Assembly (NCBI GenBank): GCA_001898185.1
Contig: MKTI01000013.1
Location: 186,001-250,000, forward strand
DNA from: Cellulomonas sp. 73-145
GTDB taxonomy: Bacteria; Actinomycetota; Actinomycetes; Actinomycetales; Cellulomonadaceae
Length of the DNA: 64,000 bases
Direction of reading: 5' to 3'
The notes under the pieces: model-generated
The model's input: the letters and a program-made list of their open reading frames with translations, nothing else
Database searches by the model: none
What the model was told of the DNA's origin: nothing
Position numbers and translations under genes: made by a program
Shown: piece by piece, positions 54,816-63,383 of the stretch
How the letters are laid out: the number at the start of each line of letters is the position of its first letter
Numbering within the stretch: position 1 is the stretch's first letter

Positions 54816-56217
54816 CGGCGTCGACCGGACGCCGTGCCACCGACGGGACGGTGCCGTCCCAGAGGTCCGCCGCCGCGAGGGGCACCGCGGCGTCCCAGAC
54901 GTCCGACGCGCCGAGCGCCGCACCCGCGGTCCGGCCTGCGGCGAGGCCGTCGGCCGGACCACGGGTCGGGTCGTCGACCGGGTCGCCGCCGGGGCCTCCG
55001 GCGGCGCGGCGGATCACGTCGGCCAACCGCGCGCACTGCTGACCCTCCCCGAGCTGCCGCGCGCGCAGCTGCGCCGCGGCACCCAGGCGCTCGCGCAGCG
55101 CCCGGTCGCGCAACGTGCCCAGCGCCTGCGCGTACGACGCGAGGTCGGGCGGCACGACGAGAGCCGACACGCCGTCCTCGACGACGCCGTTCGCGGTGTC
55201 GGACACGAGCAGCGCCAGCCGCTCGTGCGCGGCCTCGTTGAGCACGTACGCCTGCGTGTCCACCACCGAGGGGAAGGCGAACACGTCGGCGCTGGCGTAG
55301 ACGCCCCCGAGCTCGCCCCGCGGGTACGGACCGATCACCGTGACCCGGTCGGCGACGCCCAGCCGCTCGGCCTCGACGGCCAGCCGCTCGCGCAGCGGCC
55401 CTCCGCCGACGAGCGCCAGGTGCACGTCGACGCCCTGGTCGACGGCGCGCCGCACGGAGTGCAGCAGCACCGGCAGGTTCTTCTCCGGCGCGAACCGCCC
55501 GACGTACAGCATCCGCAGGGCACCCGGACGCCAGACGAGCTCGCTGGGCACGGGGGCGGCGGGCAGCCGGTCGATGCCCGTCGGCAGGACCGTGACGTGT
55601 GCGTCGGGGCAGAGCGCCCCGTAGGTGGGCAGGCCCTTGCGGGACAGCAGCACCACCTCCCGCGCATCGGCGTGCAGTGCGGCGGTCGTCCGGTCCACCA
55701 GCCGGCCGGCCCGACGGTCGGGCTGGTCGCCCGTGGCCGTGGGCCGCCGCAGGAACGCCCGGCGGGCACGCGCGGACACGGTCAGCAGCAGCAGCGGCTT
55801 GACGCCGCCGGACCAGACCGCGCGCAGGGGGTTGTAGTAGGCGGTCGCACCGGTGGTGTCCGTGGACACCACCATCACCAGGGGGATCGAGTAGAACGCT
55901 GCCAGGATGATCCCCAGCACGCCGACCCTGCCGAGGGTCGAGACGACGACGACGTCCGGACGGTCCTTGCGCGCCCGGAGCAGCTCGCCGAGCACCGAGT
56001 ACCGCGCGTGGTGGTCGCCGGGGTACCCGACGTCGTGCAGCGAACGGAAGATCACCTGCTCGTCGTCGCGGCGGTGCCCCCCGATGCCGCCCGCCGGGGC
56101 GAACGTCCGGGGCTCGAGGCCCAGCAACCGCAGCTCGCGCTGCCAGGACTCGACCATGTACGACGGACCGGCGGCCTGCCCGAGCGGCAGGTCGGCGAAG
56201 ACCCACACCCTGACCAC
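54790..56217 (-). CDS. Family 4 glycosyltransferase (GT-B)
   Basis: A GT-B enzyme of about 475 residues. The acceptor domain begins VVRVWVFADLPLGQAAGPSYM and includes VVSTDTTGATAYYNPLR. The donor domain has LYVGRFAPEKNLPVLLHSV and DVFAFPSVVDTQAYVLNEAAHE in the EX7E region. The start is taken at a GTG (56217) because homologous sequence begins there; an ATG at 56322 adds 35 unconserved residues and overlaps no ribosome site. The C-terminal 70 residues are Ala/Gly/Asp-rich. Confidence 0.85.
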   Translation of the reverse strand: MVRVWVFADLPLGQAAGPSYMVESWQRELRLLGLEPRTFAPAGGIGGHRRDDEQVIFRSLHDVGYPGDHHARYSVLGELLRARKDRPDVVVVSTLGRVGVLGIILAAFYSIPLVMVVSTDTTGATAYYNPLRAVWSGGVKPLLLLTVSARARRAFLRRPTATGDQPDRRAGRLVDRTTAALHADAREVVLLSRKGLPTYGALCPDAHVTVLPTGIDRLPAAPVPSELVWRPGALRMLYVGRFAPEKNLPVLLHSVRRAVDQGVDVHLALVGGGPLRERLAVEAERLGVADRVTVIGPYPRGELGGVYASADVFAFPSVVDTQAYVLNEAAHERLALLVSDTANGVVEDGVSALVVPPDLASYAQALGTLRDRALRERLGAAAQLRARQLGEGQQCARLADVIRRAAGGPGGDPVDDPTRGPADGLAAGRTAGAALGASDVWDAAVPLAAADLWDGTVPSVARRPVDAVSEAVPTR

Positions 56218-56429
56218 GTCCGTGAACCGCCCCTCGTGCCCTCGATGGTGTCGCACCGGCCATGCCACTCGGAACCGGGACGAGTATCGGGCACGGGGCT
56301 GGGTCCTGGTGCCGAACGCCATGCCGACATCGTGGCGCGGCCGGCGCGCGGAGCACCATCGGGTTCTCCCCCCATCGGACCCTGAGGTTCACCCGCAGGC
56401 ACGGAGGCCTACCCCCAAGCACCGCTACG

Positions 56430-56526
56430 CTTCCGCACGACACACGGGAGCCCCGGCAGGGGCTGAGAGGTAGCCGACGCCGCTACGACCGTCGAACCTG
56501 ATCCCGGGTCATGCCGGCGGAGGAAG
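56430..56526 (+). promoter_or_regulatory. TPP riboswitch (THI box) controlling an MFS gene
   Basis: The core elements are in order: GGGGCTGAGAGG at 56459-56470, a small variable stem (GGTAGC with GCTACG), GAACCTGATC at 56494-56503 and GGGTCATGCC at 56506-56515. P1 appears to be CTTCC at 56430-56434 pairing with GGAAG at 56522-56526. The 3' strand of P1 includes the GGAGGAAG ribosome site of the downstream gene, so bound TPP should hide it and block translation. Confidence 0.9.
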
Positions 56527-56534
56527 TGGGACTG

Positions 56535-57887
56535 ATGACATCTGCCCGGCAGGCCGTGGACGGCACCGCATCCGGCGACGCGTCGGCTCGGCCGACGTCG
56601 ACACGGCCCACCTCGACCCCGAGCACCTCGGCCCAGGCCGACGGTGGCCGCCGCGCCGTGCGCGGGGGCGCGCTCGGCAACTACGTCGACCAGTTCGACA
56701 TCATGCTGCCGGTCGTCACCATGACGCCGGTCGCGGACCAGGTGTTCGGCGCGCAGCACGTGGTCGCCGCGACCGGGTGGGTGTTCGTCGCGACGCTGCT
56801 CGGTCGCCCGCTCGGCGCCGTGGTGCTCGGCCCGCTCGCCGACCGCCTCGGCCGGACGGCGACCACCCAGGTGGCGCTCGCCGGCATCGCGCTGACCACG
56901 GCCCTGGTGGCCGTCGTGCCGGACCACCGGGTGCTCGGCGCCGGCACGATCGCCCTGGTGGTGCTGCTGCGGTTCCTCGGCGGCGTGTTCGTCGGCGGCG
57001 AGTACTCGGCCGCGATCCCGTTGGCGATGGAATGGAGCGCACCGCGCCGGCGGGGGGCGCTGAGCGGGCTGGTGATGGCGATGTCGCCGTGGGCCAACGC
57101 CACGATCTCGGCGGTGGTGCTGCTGCTCACGTCGGTGCTGCCCGGCGGGGCGTACGCCGCCTGGGGCTGGCGCGTGCCCTTCGTCGTCGGCGCCCTGCTG
57201 GCCGGCGCACTCTCCCTGTACTACCGGTCGCTGGTGCCCGAGTCCGACTCCTGGCGGGCGGCCGCCCCCCGCACCCGGCCGCTGCGGGAGGTGCTGGTGG
57301 GCAGCCACCGCCGGGCGCTGTGGCAGGTGTTCGTGCTGATGAGCGGCCTGTGGCTGCTGACCCAGATGGCGGTGCCGACGCTGACCGCCCAGCTGCGGGC
57401 CGGCGGGCACCTCGACGCACGCCAGCTGTCGTTCACGCTGCTGGTGGCGACGGCCGGCTCGGCCGTCGCGATGCACCTGGCGGGCGGCGCATCGACGCGG
57501 CTGGGGCGCCGACGCTTCTTCCTGGGCTTCGCCGCCGTCGTGGTGGTCGCCGCGCCGCTGACCTGGGCCGGCGTGCTCGCGGCCCGGGGACTGGTCACCG
57601 TCGCCGTGCTGGCCCTGGTGCTGCAGGTGGTCACCGTGACCGGGTACGCCCCCGTCGGCGCCTACCTCGCCGAGCGGTTCCCCGCGGGCGTGCGGGCGAG
57701 CGGGTACGGCGTCGGGTACAGCCTCTCGCTGGTGGTGCCGGCCCTCTACCCGCTCTGGCTGCCCGTGCTGCAGCGCACGGTCGGGGCCGGCGCCGCCGTG
57801 CCCGCCGTGCTGGTGCTCGGCGGGCTGCTGCTGGGCGTCGCCGCGTGGTGGGGCCCGGAGCCGGACGTCGACGCGCCGCTGGCCTGA
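56535..57887 (+). CDS. MFS transporter under TPP control (probable thiamine or precursor uptake)
   Basis: A 450-residue major facilitator of the sugar porter/metabolite:H+ symporter type. GRPLGAVVLGPLADRLGRTA is the loop 2-3 signature and RFLGGVFVGGEYSAAIPLAMEW the segment 4-5 block; both are typical of this family. The start is the ATG at 56535, nine bases after GGAGGAAG; the in-frame ATG at 56511 lies inside the riboswitch core and is rejected. Substrate is not shown by sequence but the riboswitch makes thiamine, a precursor or a related vitamer the first guess. The first 40 residues are Thr/Ser/Ala-rich. Confidence 0.87.
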   Translation: MTSARQAVDGTASGDASARPTSTRPTSTPSTSAQADGGRRAVRGGALGNYVDQFDIMLPVVTMTPVADQVFGAQHVVAATGWVFVATLLGRPLGAVVLGPLADRLGRTATTQVALAGIALTTALVAVVPDHRVLGAGTIALVVLLRFLGGVFVGGEYSAAIPLAMEWSAPRRRGALSGLVMAMSPWANATISAVVLLLTSVLPGGAYAAWGWRVPFVVGALLAGALSLYYRSLVPESDSWRAAAPRTRPLREVLVGSHRRALWQVFVLMSGLWLLTQMAVPTLTAQLRAGGHLDARQLSFTLLVATAGSAVAMHLAGGASTRLGRRRFFLGFAAVVVVAAPLTWAGVLAARGLVTVAVLALVLQVVTVTGYAPVGAYLAERFPAGVRASGYGVGYSLSLVVPALYPLWLPVLQRTVGAGAAVPAVLVLGGLLLGVAAWWGPEPDVDAPLA

Positions 57888-57900
57888 ACGTCCGGCGGAG

Positions 57901-59091
57901 CTAGGCCTGCGTCGAGCGGACGGCGTCCCGGGCCTCGACGAACGCCTGCACGCAGGTGGCGATGTCCTCCGGCGAGTGCGCGGCGGAGATCTGCACGCGG
58001 ATCCGGGACCTGCCCATGGGCACCACCGGGTAGGAGAACGGGATCACGTACACGCCCCGCTCGAGGAGGGCGTCGGCGATCGCGACCGCCTCGTGGGCGT
58101 CCGGGAACATCACCGGGATGATGGCGTGCTCGCCCGGCAGCAGGTCGAACCCGGTGGCCTCCATCCGGTCCCGGAAGTCCGCCGCGTTGGCCCACAGCCG
58201 CGCGCGCTGCTCCGCGCCGTCCGCCACCAGGTCCAGCGCGACGAGCGAGGCGGCGACGACCGACGGCGGGACGGCGTTGGAGAACAGGTACGGCCGGGCC
58301 CGCTGCCGCAGCAGCTCGACGATCTCGGCGTGCGCGCTGATGTAGCCGCCGGAGGCGCCGCCGAGCGCCTTCCCGAGCGTCCCCGAGACGATGTCCACCC
58401 GGTGCTGCACCCCGAACAGCTCCGGGGTGCCGGCACCGGACGGGCCGACGAAGCCCGCGGCGTGCGAGTCGTCGACCATCACCAGCGCGTCGTACCGCTC
58501 GGCGAGGTCGCAGATCGCGTCGAGCGGGGCGAGGTAGCCGTCCATCGAGAAGACGCCGTCGGTGACGACGAGGCGGCGCCGCGCACCGCTCGCGGCCTGC
58601 AGCTGCGCCTCGAGGTCGGCCATGTCGCGGTTGCGGTAGCGCAGCCGCTGCGCCTTGCACAGCCGGATGCCGTCGATGATCGACGCGTGGTTCAGCTCGT
58701 CCGAGATCACCGCGTCCTCGGCACCGAGCAGCACCTCGAACACTCCCCCGTTGGCGTCGAAGCACGACGGGAACAGGATCGTCGCCTCCGTACGCAGAAA
58801 GGCGGAGAGCTTGCGCTCCAGCTCGACGTGCTGCGTCTGCGTGCCACAGATGAACCGCACGCTCGCCATGCCGAAGCCCCACTCGTCGAGCGCGGCCTTC
58901 GCGGCGGAGACCAGCCGCGGGTCGTCGGCGAACCCGAGGTAGTTGTTGGCGCAGAAGTTCAGGACGTCGCTGCCGGCCGAGCGCACGTGCGCCGCCTGCG
59001 GTGAGGCGAGCTGGCGCTCCGTCTTGTACAGGCCCGCCTCCCTGATCTCCACCAGGGTGTCCTCGAGCTGGCCGCGAACGCTGGAGTACAT
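57901..59091 (-). CDS. kbl: Glycine C-acetyltransferase (2-amino-3-ketobutyrate CoA ligase)
   Basis: Cleaves 2-amino-3-oxobutanoate with CoA to glycine and acetyl-CoA, the second step of threonine degradation. The 396 residues match E. coli Kbl. [18 protein letters not shown] and [17 protein letters not shown] open the fold. [33 protein letters not shown] and [11 protein letters not shown] are the cofactor blocks. [10 protein letters not shown] carries the PLP lysine. It follows tdh by three bases in the same operon, the textbook arrangement. Confidence 0.97.
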   Translation of the reverse strand: MYSSVRGQLEDTLVEIREAGLYKTERQLASPQAAHVRSAGSDVLNFCANNYLGFADDPRLVSAAKAALDEWGFGMASVRFICGTQTQHVELERKLSAFLRTEATILFPSCFDANGGVFEVLLGAEDAVISDELNHASIIDGIRLCKAQRLRYRNRDMADLEAQLQAASGARRRLVVTDGVFSMDGYLAPLDAICDLAERYDALVMVDDSHAAGFVGPSGAGTPELFGVQHRVDIVSGTLGKALGGASGGYISAHAEIVELLRQRARPYLFSNAVPPSVVAASLVALDLVADGAEQRARLWANAADFRDRMEATGFDLLPGEHAIIPVMFPDAHEAVAIADALLERGVYVIPFSYPVVPMGRSRIRVQISAAHSPEDIATCVQAFVEARDAVRSTQA

Positions 59092-59094
59092 GGT

Positions 59095-60126
59095 CTAGTC
59101 CTCGTCCCAGTCGATGATGACCTTGCCGCGGTCGCCGCTGCGTGCGGCGGCGAACGCCTCCTGCCAGCGGGAGGCCGGGAAGCGGTCGGTGATCACGCCC
59201 GTGACGTCCAGGCCGGTGCTCACCATCGCGGTCATCGTGTACCAGGTCTCGAACATCTCGCGGCCGTAGATGCCCTTGATGGTGATCATGTGCGACACCA
59301 CCTTCGCCCAGTCGACGGCGATGGGCCGGCTCGGCAGCCCGAGGAGAGCCACCCGCGCACCGTGGGTCAGGTTGTCCAGCATCTCCGGCAGCGCGTTGGC
59401 GTTCCCGCTCATCTCCAGGCCGATGTCGAAGCCCTCCTGCATGTGCAGGCGCTCCTGCGCCGAGGCGATCCGGTCGTGCGCGACGTTGACCGCCAGGTCG
59501 ACGCCCATCGCGCGGGCGAGCTCGAGGCGGGCCTCGTTCACGTCCGTCACCACGATGAACCGGGCGCCGACGTGGCGGGCGACCGCCGCGGCCATCAGCC
59601 CGATCGGCCCGGCGCCGGTGATCAGCACGTCCTCGCCGACCAGGGGGAACGACAGGGCGGTGTGCACGGCGTTGCCCAGCGGGTCGAAGATCGCGGCCAG
59701 GTCGGGGTCGATGTAGTCCGGGTGGTGCCAGACGTTGCTCTCCGGGACGACGACGTAGTCGGCGAACGCCCCGTCGCGGTTGACGCCGAGGCTCGAGACG
59801 CGGATGCACAGGTGCCGACGGCCGGCGCGGCAGTTTCGGCAGTGCCCGCACACGACGTGCCCCTCGGCGGAGACGACGTCGCCGACCGCGACGGTGTGGA
59901 CGTCGGCCCCGACCTCGACGACCTGGCCGGAGAACTCGTGGCCCGGGATCAGCGGCGCGTCGATCGCCCCCGCGGCCCAGCTGTCCCACTCCTCGATGTG
60001 CAGGTCCGTGCCGCAGATCCCGGTGCGTCGCACCCGGATCTTGACGTCGGTGCGTCCGGGGGTCGGTTCGGGCCGTTCGGTCAGGGTCAGACCGGGCGCC
60101 GCAGCACTCTTGTAGAGAGCTCTCAT
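59095..60126 (-). CDS. tdh: L-threonine 3-dehydrogenase
   Basis: Oxidises threonine to 2-amino-3-oxobutanoate with NAD+, feeding Kbl. A 343-residue zinc-type medium-chain dehydrogenase. Catalytic zinc ligands are in [16 protein letters not shown] and [13 protein letters not shown]. The four structural-zinc cysteines are in [15 protein letters not shown], and the NAD fold is [18 protein letters not shown]. The ATG at 60126 has GGAG nine bases upstream; a longer reading upstream has no support. An inverted repeat at 60275-60306 in the divergent gap could regulate the operon. Confidence 0.96.
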   Translation of the reverse strand: MRALYKSAAAPGLTLTERPEPTPGRTDVKIRVRRTGICGTDLHIEEWDSWAAGAIDAPLIPGHEFSGQVVEVGADVHTVAVGDVVSAEGHVVCGHCRNCRAGRRHLCIRVSSLGVNRDGAFADYVVVPESNVWHHPDYIDPDLAAIFDPLGNAVHTALSFPLVGEDVLITGAGPIGLMAAAVARHVGARFIVVTDVNEARLELARAMGVDLAVNVAHDRIASAQERLHMQEGFDIGLEMSGNANALPEMLDNLTHGARVALLGLPSRPIAVDWAKVVSHMITIKGIYGREMFETWYTMTAMVSTGLDVTGVITDRFPASRWQEAFAAARSGDRGKVIIDWDED

Positions 60127-60274
60127 CGTGCGAACTCCAGCTGTCAGGTGTCCGGCTGCTGTGCCGGCAACGGGGGTGGCCCGTCGTCGCAGCGTACCGA
60201 CGAGCCCCGACGGGTCGCCGCGCGACGCGACCCCGGGGCCGGCGCGACCGACCCACTCATCGGGCACAACCGGG

Positions 60275-60306
60275 CATGATCGGATTCATTCGAACGGCCG
60301 ATCATG
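60275..60306. promoter_or_regulatory. Inverted repeat upstream of tdh
   Basis: CATGATCGG (60275-60283) and CCGATCATG (60298-60306) are perfect inverted copies 14 bases apart, 150 bases upstream of tdh and 63 bases before the divergent gene. The size fits a dimeric regulator site. No regulator gene is adjacent. Confidence 0.45.
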
Positions 60307-60368
60307 TCCGTTCACGTATACGCCGATGACCATCGCATCGGAACCGCCCACGCCGACGTGGAGGACCC

Positions 60369-61205
60369 ATGGCCCGACTGCCGAGCGCACGCCAGATCGC
60401 CCGCATGACGCCGCAGGAGATCGACGAGACCGCGACCCGCCTCGAGGCGCAGGTCGTCGAGCTGTCCTCCGAGCACGGCCGCACCGAGCAGATCTTCGGG
60501 CAGACCACCGGCGTCGCCGCCGCCTGGGCGGCCTCCGACTTCCAGATGCAGCTGCTGCAGGGCAGCCCGCGCGAGCAGGCGCGCAAGATCGACGAGGTGC
60601 GCGCCTGCATCGGCCAGCTCGACGCCGAGCACGACCGCCGCGGCGGCTGGACCCGCGTCTTCCTCACGGTGGCCGGTGGTCCTGCGCAGGCGCACGCGAC
60701 GATGGCGTGCCCGGCCGCGGCGGGGCGCGAGCACGTCCGGCTCCCCGAGTGGTCGGGGCGGCCCGTCGCCGAGGTCGCGGAAGCGGCCGGCGCGCGAGCG
60801 TGCCCGACGTGCTACCCCGACATCCCCTACCACTGGCGCGCCCGCGCCACCCGGCTCCTCTCGCCGCCGGAGCGGGCGACGTGGCAGGCGACCGGCGTGG
60901 CCCCTGCGGTCTCCACGGCCGCACCGGCGCTCGCGTTCACCGACGTGCAGGGACAGCCCGTCCTGACGCCGGACGGCCAGGTGCTGCGCACCGTCGATGC
61001 CGCGGTCGACGAGTACGCCCGGGCCGCGGCCCAGCTCCGCTGGTACCGCGAGAACGGCCGCTCGGTCGCCGGCCTCGAGGTGCAGCAGGCGCTCTGCACC
61101 TACCTGCTCGAGGCGATCGCGGTCCATCGCGGCACCGGCATCGAGGCGCAGGAGCACCAGCTCGAGCGGCACGTCGAGGCGCGTCTTCGTCGCGACTGGG
61201 GCTGA
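60369..61205 (+). CDS. Actinophage-type protein of unknown function
   Basis: A 278-residue cytoplasmic protein. The N-terminal 90 residues are helical and charged (coiled-coil-like, SARQIARMTPQEIDETATRLE). Residues about 92-155 form a block (GWTRVFLTVAGGPAQAHATM, LPEWSGRPVAEVAEAAGARA, CPTCYPDIP) that resembles a cysteine/histidine-containing module common in actinobacteriophage and prophage proteins. Here the first cysteine pair is reduced to MACPA, so metal binding may be partial. The remainder is helical. The ATG has GGAGG upstream. I know of no characterised function. Convergent with the radical SAM gene. Confidence 0.7.
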   Translation: MARLPSARQIARMTPQEIDETATRLEAQVVELSSEHGRTEQIFGQTTGVAAAWAASDFQMQLLQGSPREQARKIDEVRACIGQLDAEHDRRGGWTRVFLTVAGGPAQAHATMACPAAAGREHVRLPEWSGRPVAEVAEAAGARACPTCYPDIPYHWRARATRLLSPPERATWQATGVAPAVSTAAPALAFTDVQGQPVLTPDGQVLRTVDAAVDEYARAAAQLRWYRENGRSVAGLEVQQALCTYLLEAIAVHRGTGIEAQEHQLERHVEARLRRDWG

Positions 61206-61246
61206 CGCCGACCGCTGCGCGCCAGCCGGCGTCGTCCGGGAGGACC

Positions 61247-62308
61247 TCAGCGCGCCGGAACGGCGACCGGCTCGGATCGGCTCGCGTCGTAGACGCACCG
61301 CTTCACCCCGAGCGCCTCGGCGTGCTCGCCGGCGTGCCGGGTGAGGACCGCGCGACAGTCAGGCCGGGTGAGGATCTCGCTGCACAGGTGGCACGGCCCG
61401 ACGTACCGGTCGCGGAACCGGATCTCTGGAGCCCGCTCCTGGATGAACCGCATCAGGCCGTACGGACCTTCCAGTGCGAGCCAGTTGACGATGAGGTCAC
61501 GGTCAGCTTCGAACAGGATCTGCGCCAGCGGCGCCTCGTCCAGCGACCCGACCACCACCTCCCGCACGGAACGAGGGATCATCCCGCAGCAGATACCCAC
61601 CTCGCGCTGCGGCGTCACGACGATGTTCTCCATGACGGAGGTGCACGGTGCCTTCCAGTCGTCCGAGTCGGGGAACAGGATCTCCTCGTCCGGGATCAGG
61701 TGCATCTGCGGGGCGATCGGCACGTTGAACGACGACAGGTAGACGTCGTTGTCCGGGTTCACCTGGCCGTATCGGAAGCGCTCCATCGGGACGCCGAGGA
61801 GCTCGCTGAGGGACTCCTCGTGGATCGACCCACCGAGGATCTCCTTGTGCCCGACGAGGCACGGCAGCCCCATGCGGCGCGCGGTGTCGTTGGCCCGTCG
61901 GACGTTCTCGACGGGAATCTCCCGCTGGTGGTAGTCGTCGCAGCTGATGTTGATCTCGGTGAGGCCTGCGTCGACCAGTCGCGACAGCCACCTGTCGGCC
62001 GCGACGTCGGAGCGGGCCCAGTACGCGTTGGTGACAACCCGGGTCTTCAAGCCGTGGTCGGCGCAGTAGCGCACGGCCGCCAGCAGGTCCTGGCCCAGCA
62101 GCAGTGGTTCACCGCCGGTGAAGACAACGACCTCAAGAGATCCGAGGTCCTGAGCCTGGTCGATCACCGACGTCATGAACTCCAAGGACAGACGGTCGCG
62201 GTTCCGGGGGTTGCACTCGGCGCCGCAGAAGGGGCACTCGATCGGGCACCGGTTCGTGGTTGAGAAGACGAGGACGGACAGCACGTGATCCACCTCCTGG
62301 ATCTGCAC
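61247..62308 (-). CDS. Radical SAM protein with SPASM-like C-terminal cysteines
   Basis: A 353-residue radical SAM enzyme. The cluster motif is TTNRCPIECPFCGAEC near residues 18-32 (CxxxCxxC). FTGGEPLLLG is the SAM-binding GGE segment, and ISCDDYHQREIP follows in the barrel. The C-terminal third carries further cysteines: APCTSVMENI, GICCGMIPRSV, GPCHLCSEIL, RPDCRAV and KRCVYD, resembling auxiliary iron-sulfur cluster ligands of peptide-modifying enzymes. The ATG start at 62308 lies 19 bases after the stop of a small protein gene, so the two are one operon. Base composition is clearly less GC-rich than neighbours. The substrate is probably the upstream protein; a role in nucleotide or cofactor chemistry is not excluded. 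Confidence 0.82.
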   Translation of the reverse strand: MQIQEVDHVLSVLVFSTTNRCPIECPFCGAECNPRNRDRLSLEFMTSVIDQAQDLGSLEVVVFTGGEPLLLGQDLLAAVRYCADHGLKTRVVTNAYWARSDVAADRWLSRLVDAGLTEINISCDDYHQREIPVENVRRANDTARRMGLPCLVGHKEILGGSIHEESLSELLGVPMERFRYGQVNPDNDVYLSSFNVPIAPQMHLIPDEEILFPDSDDWKAPCTSVMENIVVTPQREVGICCGMIPRSVREVVVGSLDEAPLAQILFEADRDLIVNWLALEGPYGLMRFIQERAPEIRFRDRYVGPCHLCSEILTRPDCRAVLTRHAGEHAEALGVKRCVYDASRSEPVAVPAR

Positions 62309-62327
62309 GCTCTGGCGGTGGCGACAC

Positions 62328-62894
62328 CTACTTGAGCAGCCCTGCCTTCTGCGCGACGGCGAGAGCCTCCGCCGGGTTCGCCATGGGAAGGTTGAACTCC
62401 TTCGGGAAGATCCGGTGCGTCCCGGACTCCGTGGTGGCCGTCTTGCTGCTGCTGTCGGACCAGCCCTCGTTGTAGCCGGTGTGCGTGCCCTGGTCCTCCC
62501 CGGCTATGGGGCTGCCGCCCGTGGCCAGCCCGAACGCCGCGGTGAAGACGTCACGGCGGGACCGCGCGTCGGCGAGGCCCAGGCCCTCCTGCTTCAGCTC
62601 GGTGTTCTTCTGGGTCAGCGTGTCGGTCTGCCGATCGAACAGGTACGCCACGTCCGACCGCAGCTCGCCCTGGCGCAGGCCGTCGGCGAAGCGCAGGCCG
62701 GCGACGATGGTGAGCACCTTCCGCCACTCCACGGTGGTGAGCATGCGCTGCGAGCGCGAGACGCCGGCGACCTTGAACGCCGTCGGCAGGTCCGTGGCGG
62801 CGAGCTCGAAGAAGGCGTCGTCGTCGAGGAGACGATCGACGAACGTGGTGACCGCTGCCGGGACCTCGGGTATCCGGCTGGTAATACGTTGCAT
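62328..62894 (-). CDS. Small cysteine-free protein, possible substrate of the radical SAM enzyme
   Basis: A 188-residue protein with no cysteine, no signal peptide and no membrane segment. The N-terminal half is helical and resembles leader regions of modified peptides (VTTFVDRLLDDDAFFELAAT, DLPTAFKVAGVSRSQ). The C-terminal 60 residues are Gly/Ser/Thr-rich with aromatic and acidic residues (ATGGSPIAGEDQGTHTGYN, EGWSDSSSKTATTESGTHR), the kind of composition expected of a core region, and then a short helix. The start is set at ATG 62894 (GGGGAG two bases upstream is close); a TTG at 62921 is an alternative. Homologues are not known to me. It precedes the radical SAM gene in one operon. Confidence 0.6.
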   Translation of the reverse strand: MQRITSRIPEVPAAVTTFVDRLLDDDAFFELAATDLPTAFKVAGVSRSQRMLTTVEWRKVLTIVAGLRFADGLRQGELRSDVAYLFDRQTDTLTQKNTELKQEGLGLADARSRRDVFTAAFGLATGGSPIAGEDQGTHTGYNEGWSDSSSKTATTESGTHRIFPKEFNLPMANPAEALAVAQKAGLLK

Positions 62895-63105
62895 GACTCC
62901 CCCCAGTGACGCGGATGACAATATTTCTCAGTCTTTGCACGCCCGCTCGGATCCGAGAAGGGGCTTTCGTCCTGCCTCCGCAGCGGGCCGCCGTGGACCA
63001 CGTATCGGCCGGGCCGACCCGATACCCCGGTGCGGGACGACACCGTCTGGCCCAGGTGCCACCTGTGTGGCACACGATCACGTCACCGCAGGTCACAGCG
63101 CTGTG

Positions 63106-63177
63106 CTCCGCCCCCAGGATTCGAACCTGGACCGCAAGGCTCCAAAGGCCTGCGTGCTGCCGTTACACCAGGGCGGA
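63106..63177 (-). tRNA. trnQ: tRNA-Gln (anticodon TTG)
   Basis: On the minus strand the acceptor stem TCCGCCC pairs with GGGCGGA and the discriminator is G. The D stem is GTG/CAC, the anticodon loop is CTTTGGA with anticodon TTG (reads CAA), and the T arm is CCAGG-TTCGAAT-CCTGG. The first anticodon-stem pair is a C-T mismatch. CCA is not encoded. U1-A72 fits bacterial glutamine tRNA. The 211 bases between it and the small protein gene are non-coding. Confidence 0.93.
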
Positions 63178-63383
63178 CCGACGCGATCGTCGGTGCGCAA
63201 GTCTGCCAGCCGGCGGGGCGCGCCAGCGGCGGGACGGCTGGCGACCGGCTGCCCGTGACGGGCCGGTGGCGGTGCGCGCAGCGGCACCAACGGTGGGACG
63301 CGCACTCGTAGGTGGGCCACGGTCGCGCGGTATCGCCCGGCAAGCCCGCCCGCCGCGTAGGTGCCGGACGGCACAATGGCCCG

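Noticed and set aside
54169..56385. A 738-residue plus-strand frame over the glycosyltransferase at 54.8-56.2 kb
   Set aside because: Antisense and out of frame with both real genes in this stretch; no domain is recognisable.
56511..56534. Upstream in-frame ATG as the start of the riboswitch-controlled transporter
   Set aside because: It lies within the conserved GGGTCATGCC core of the riboswitch; the ATG at 56535 has the proper ribosome site.
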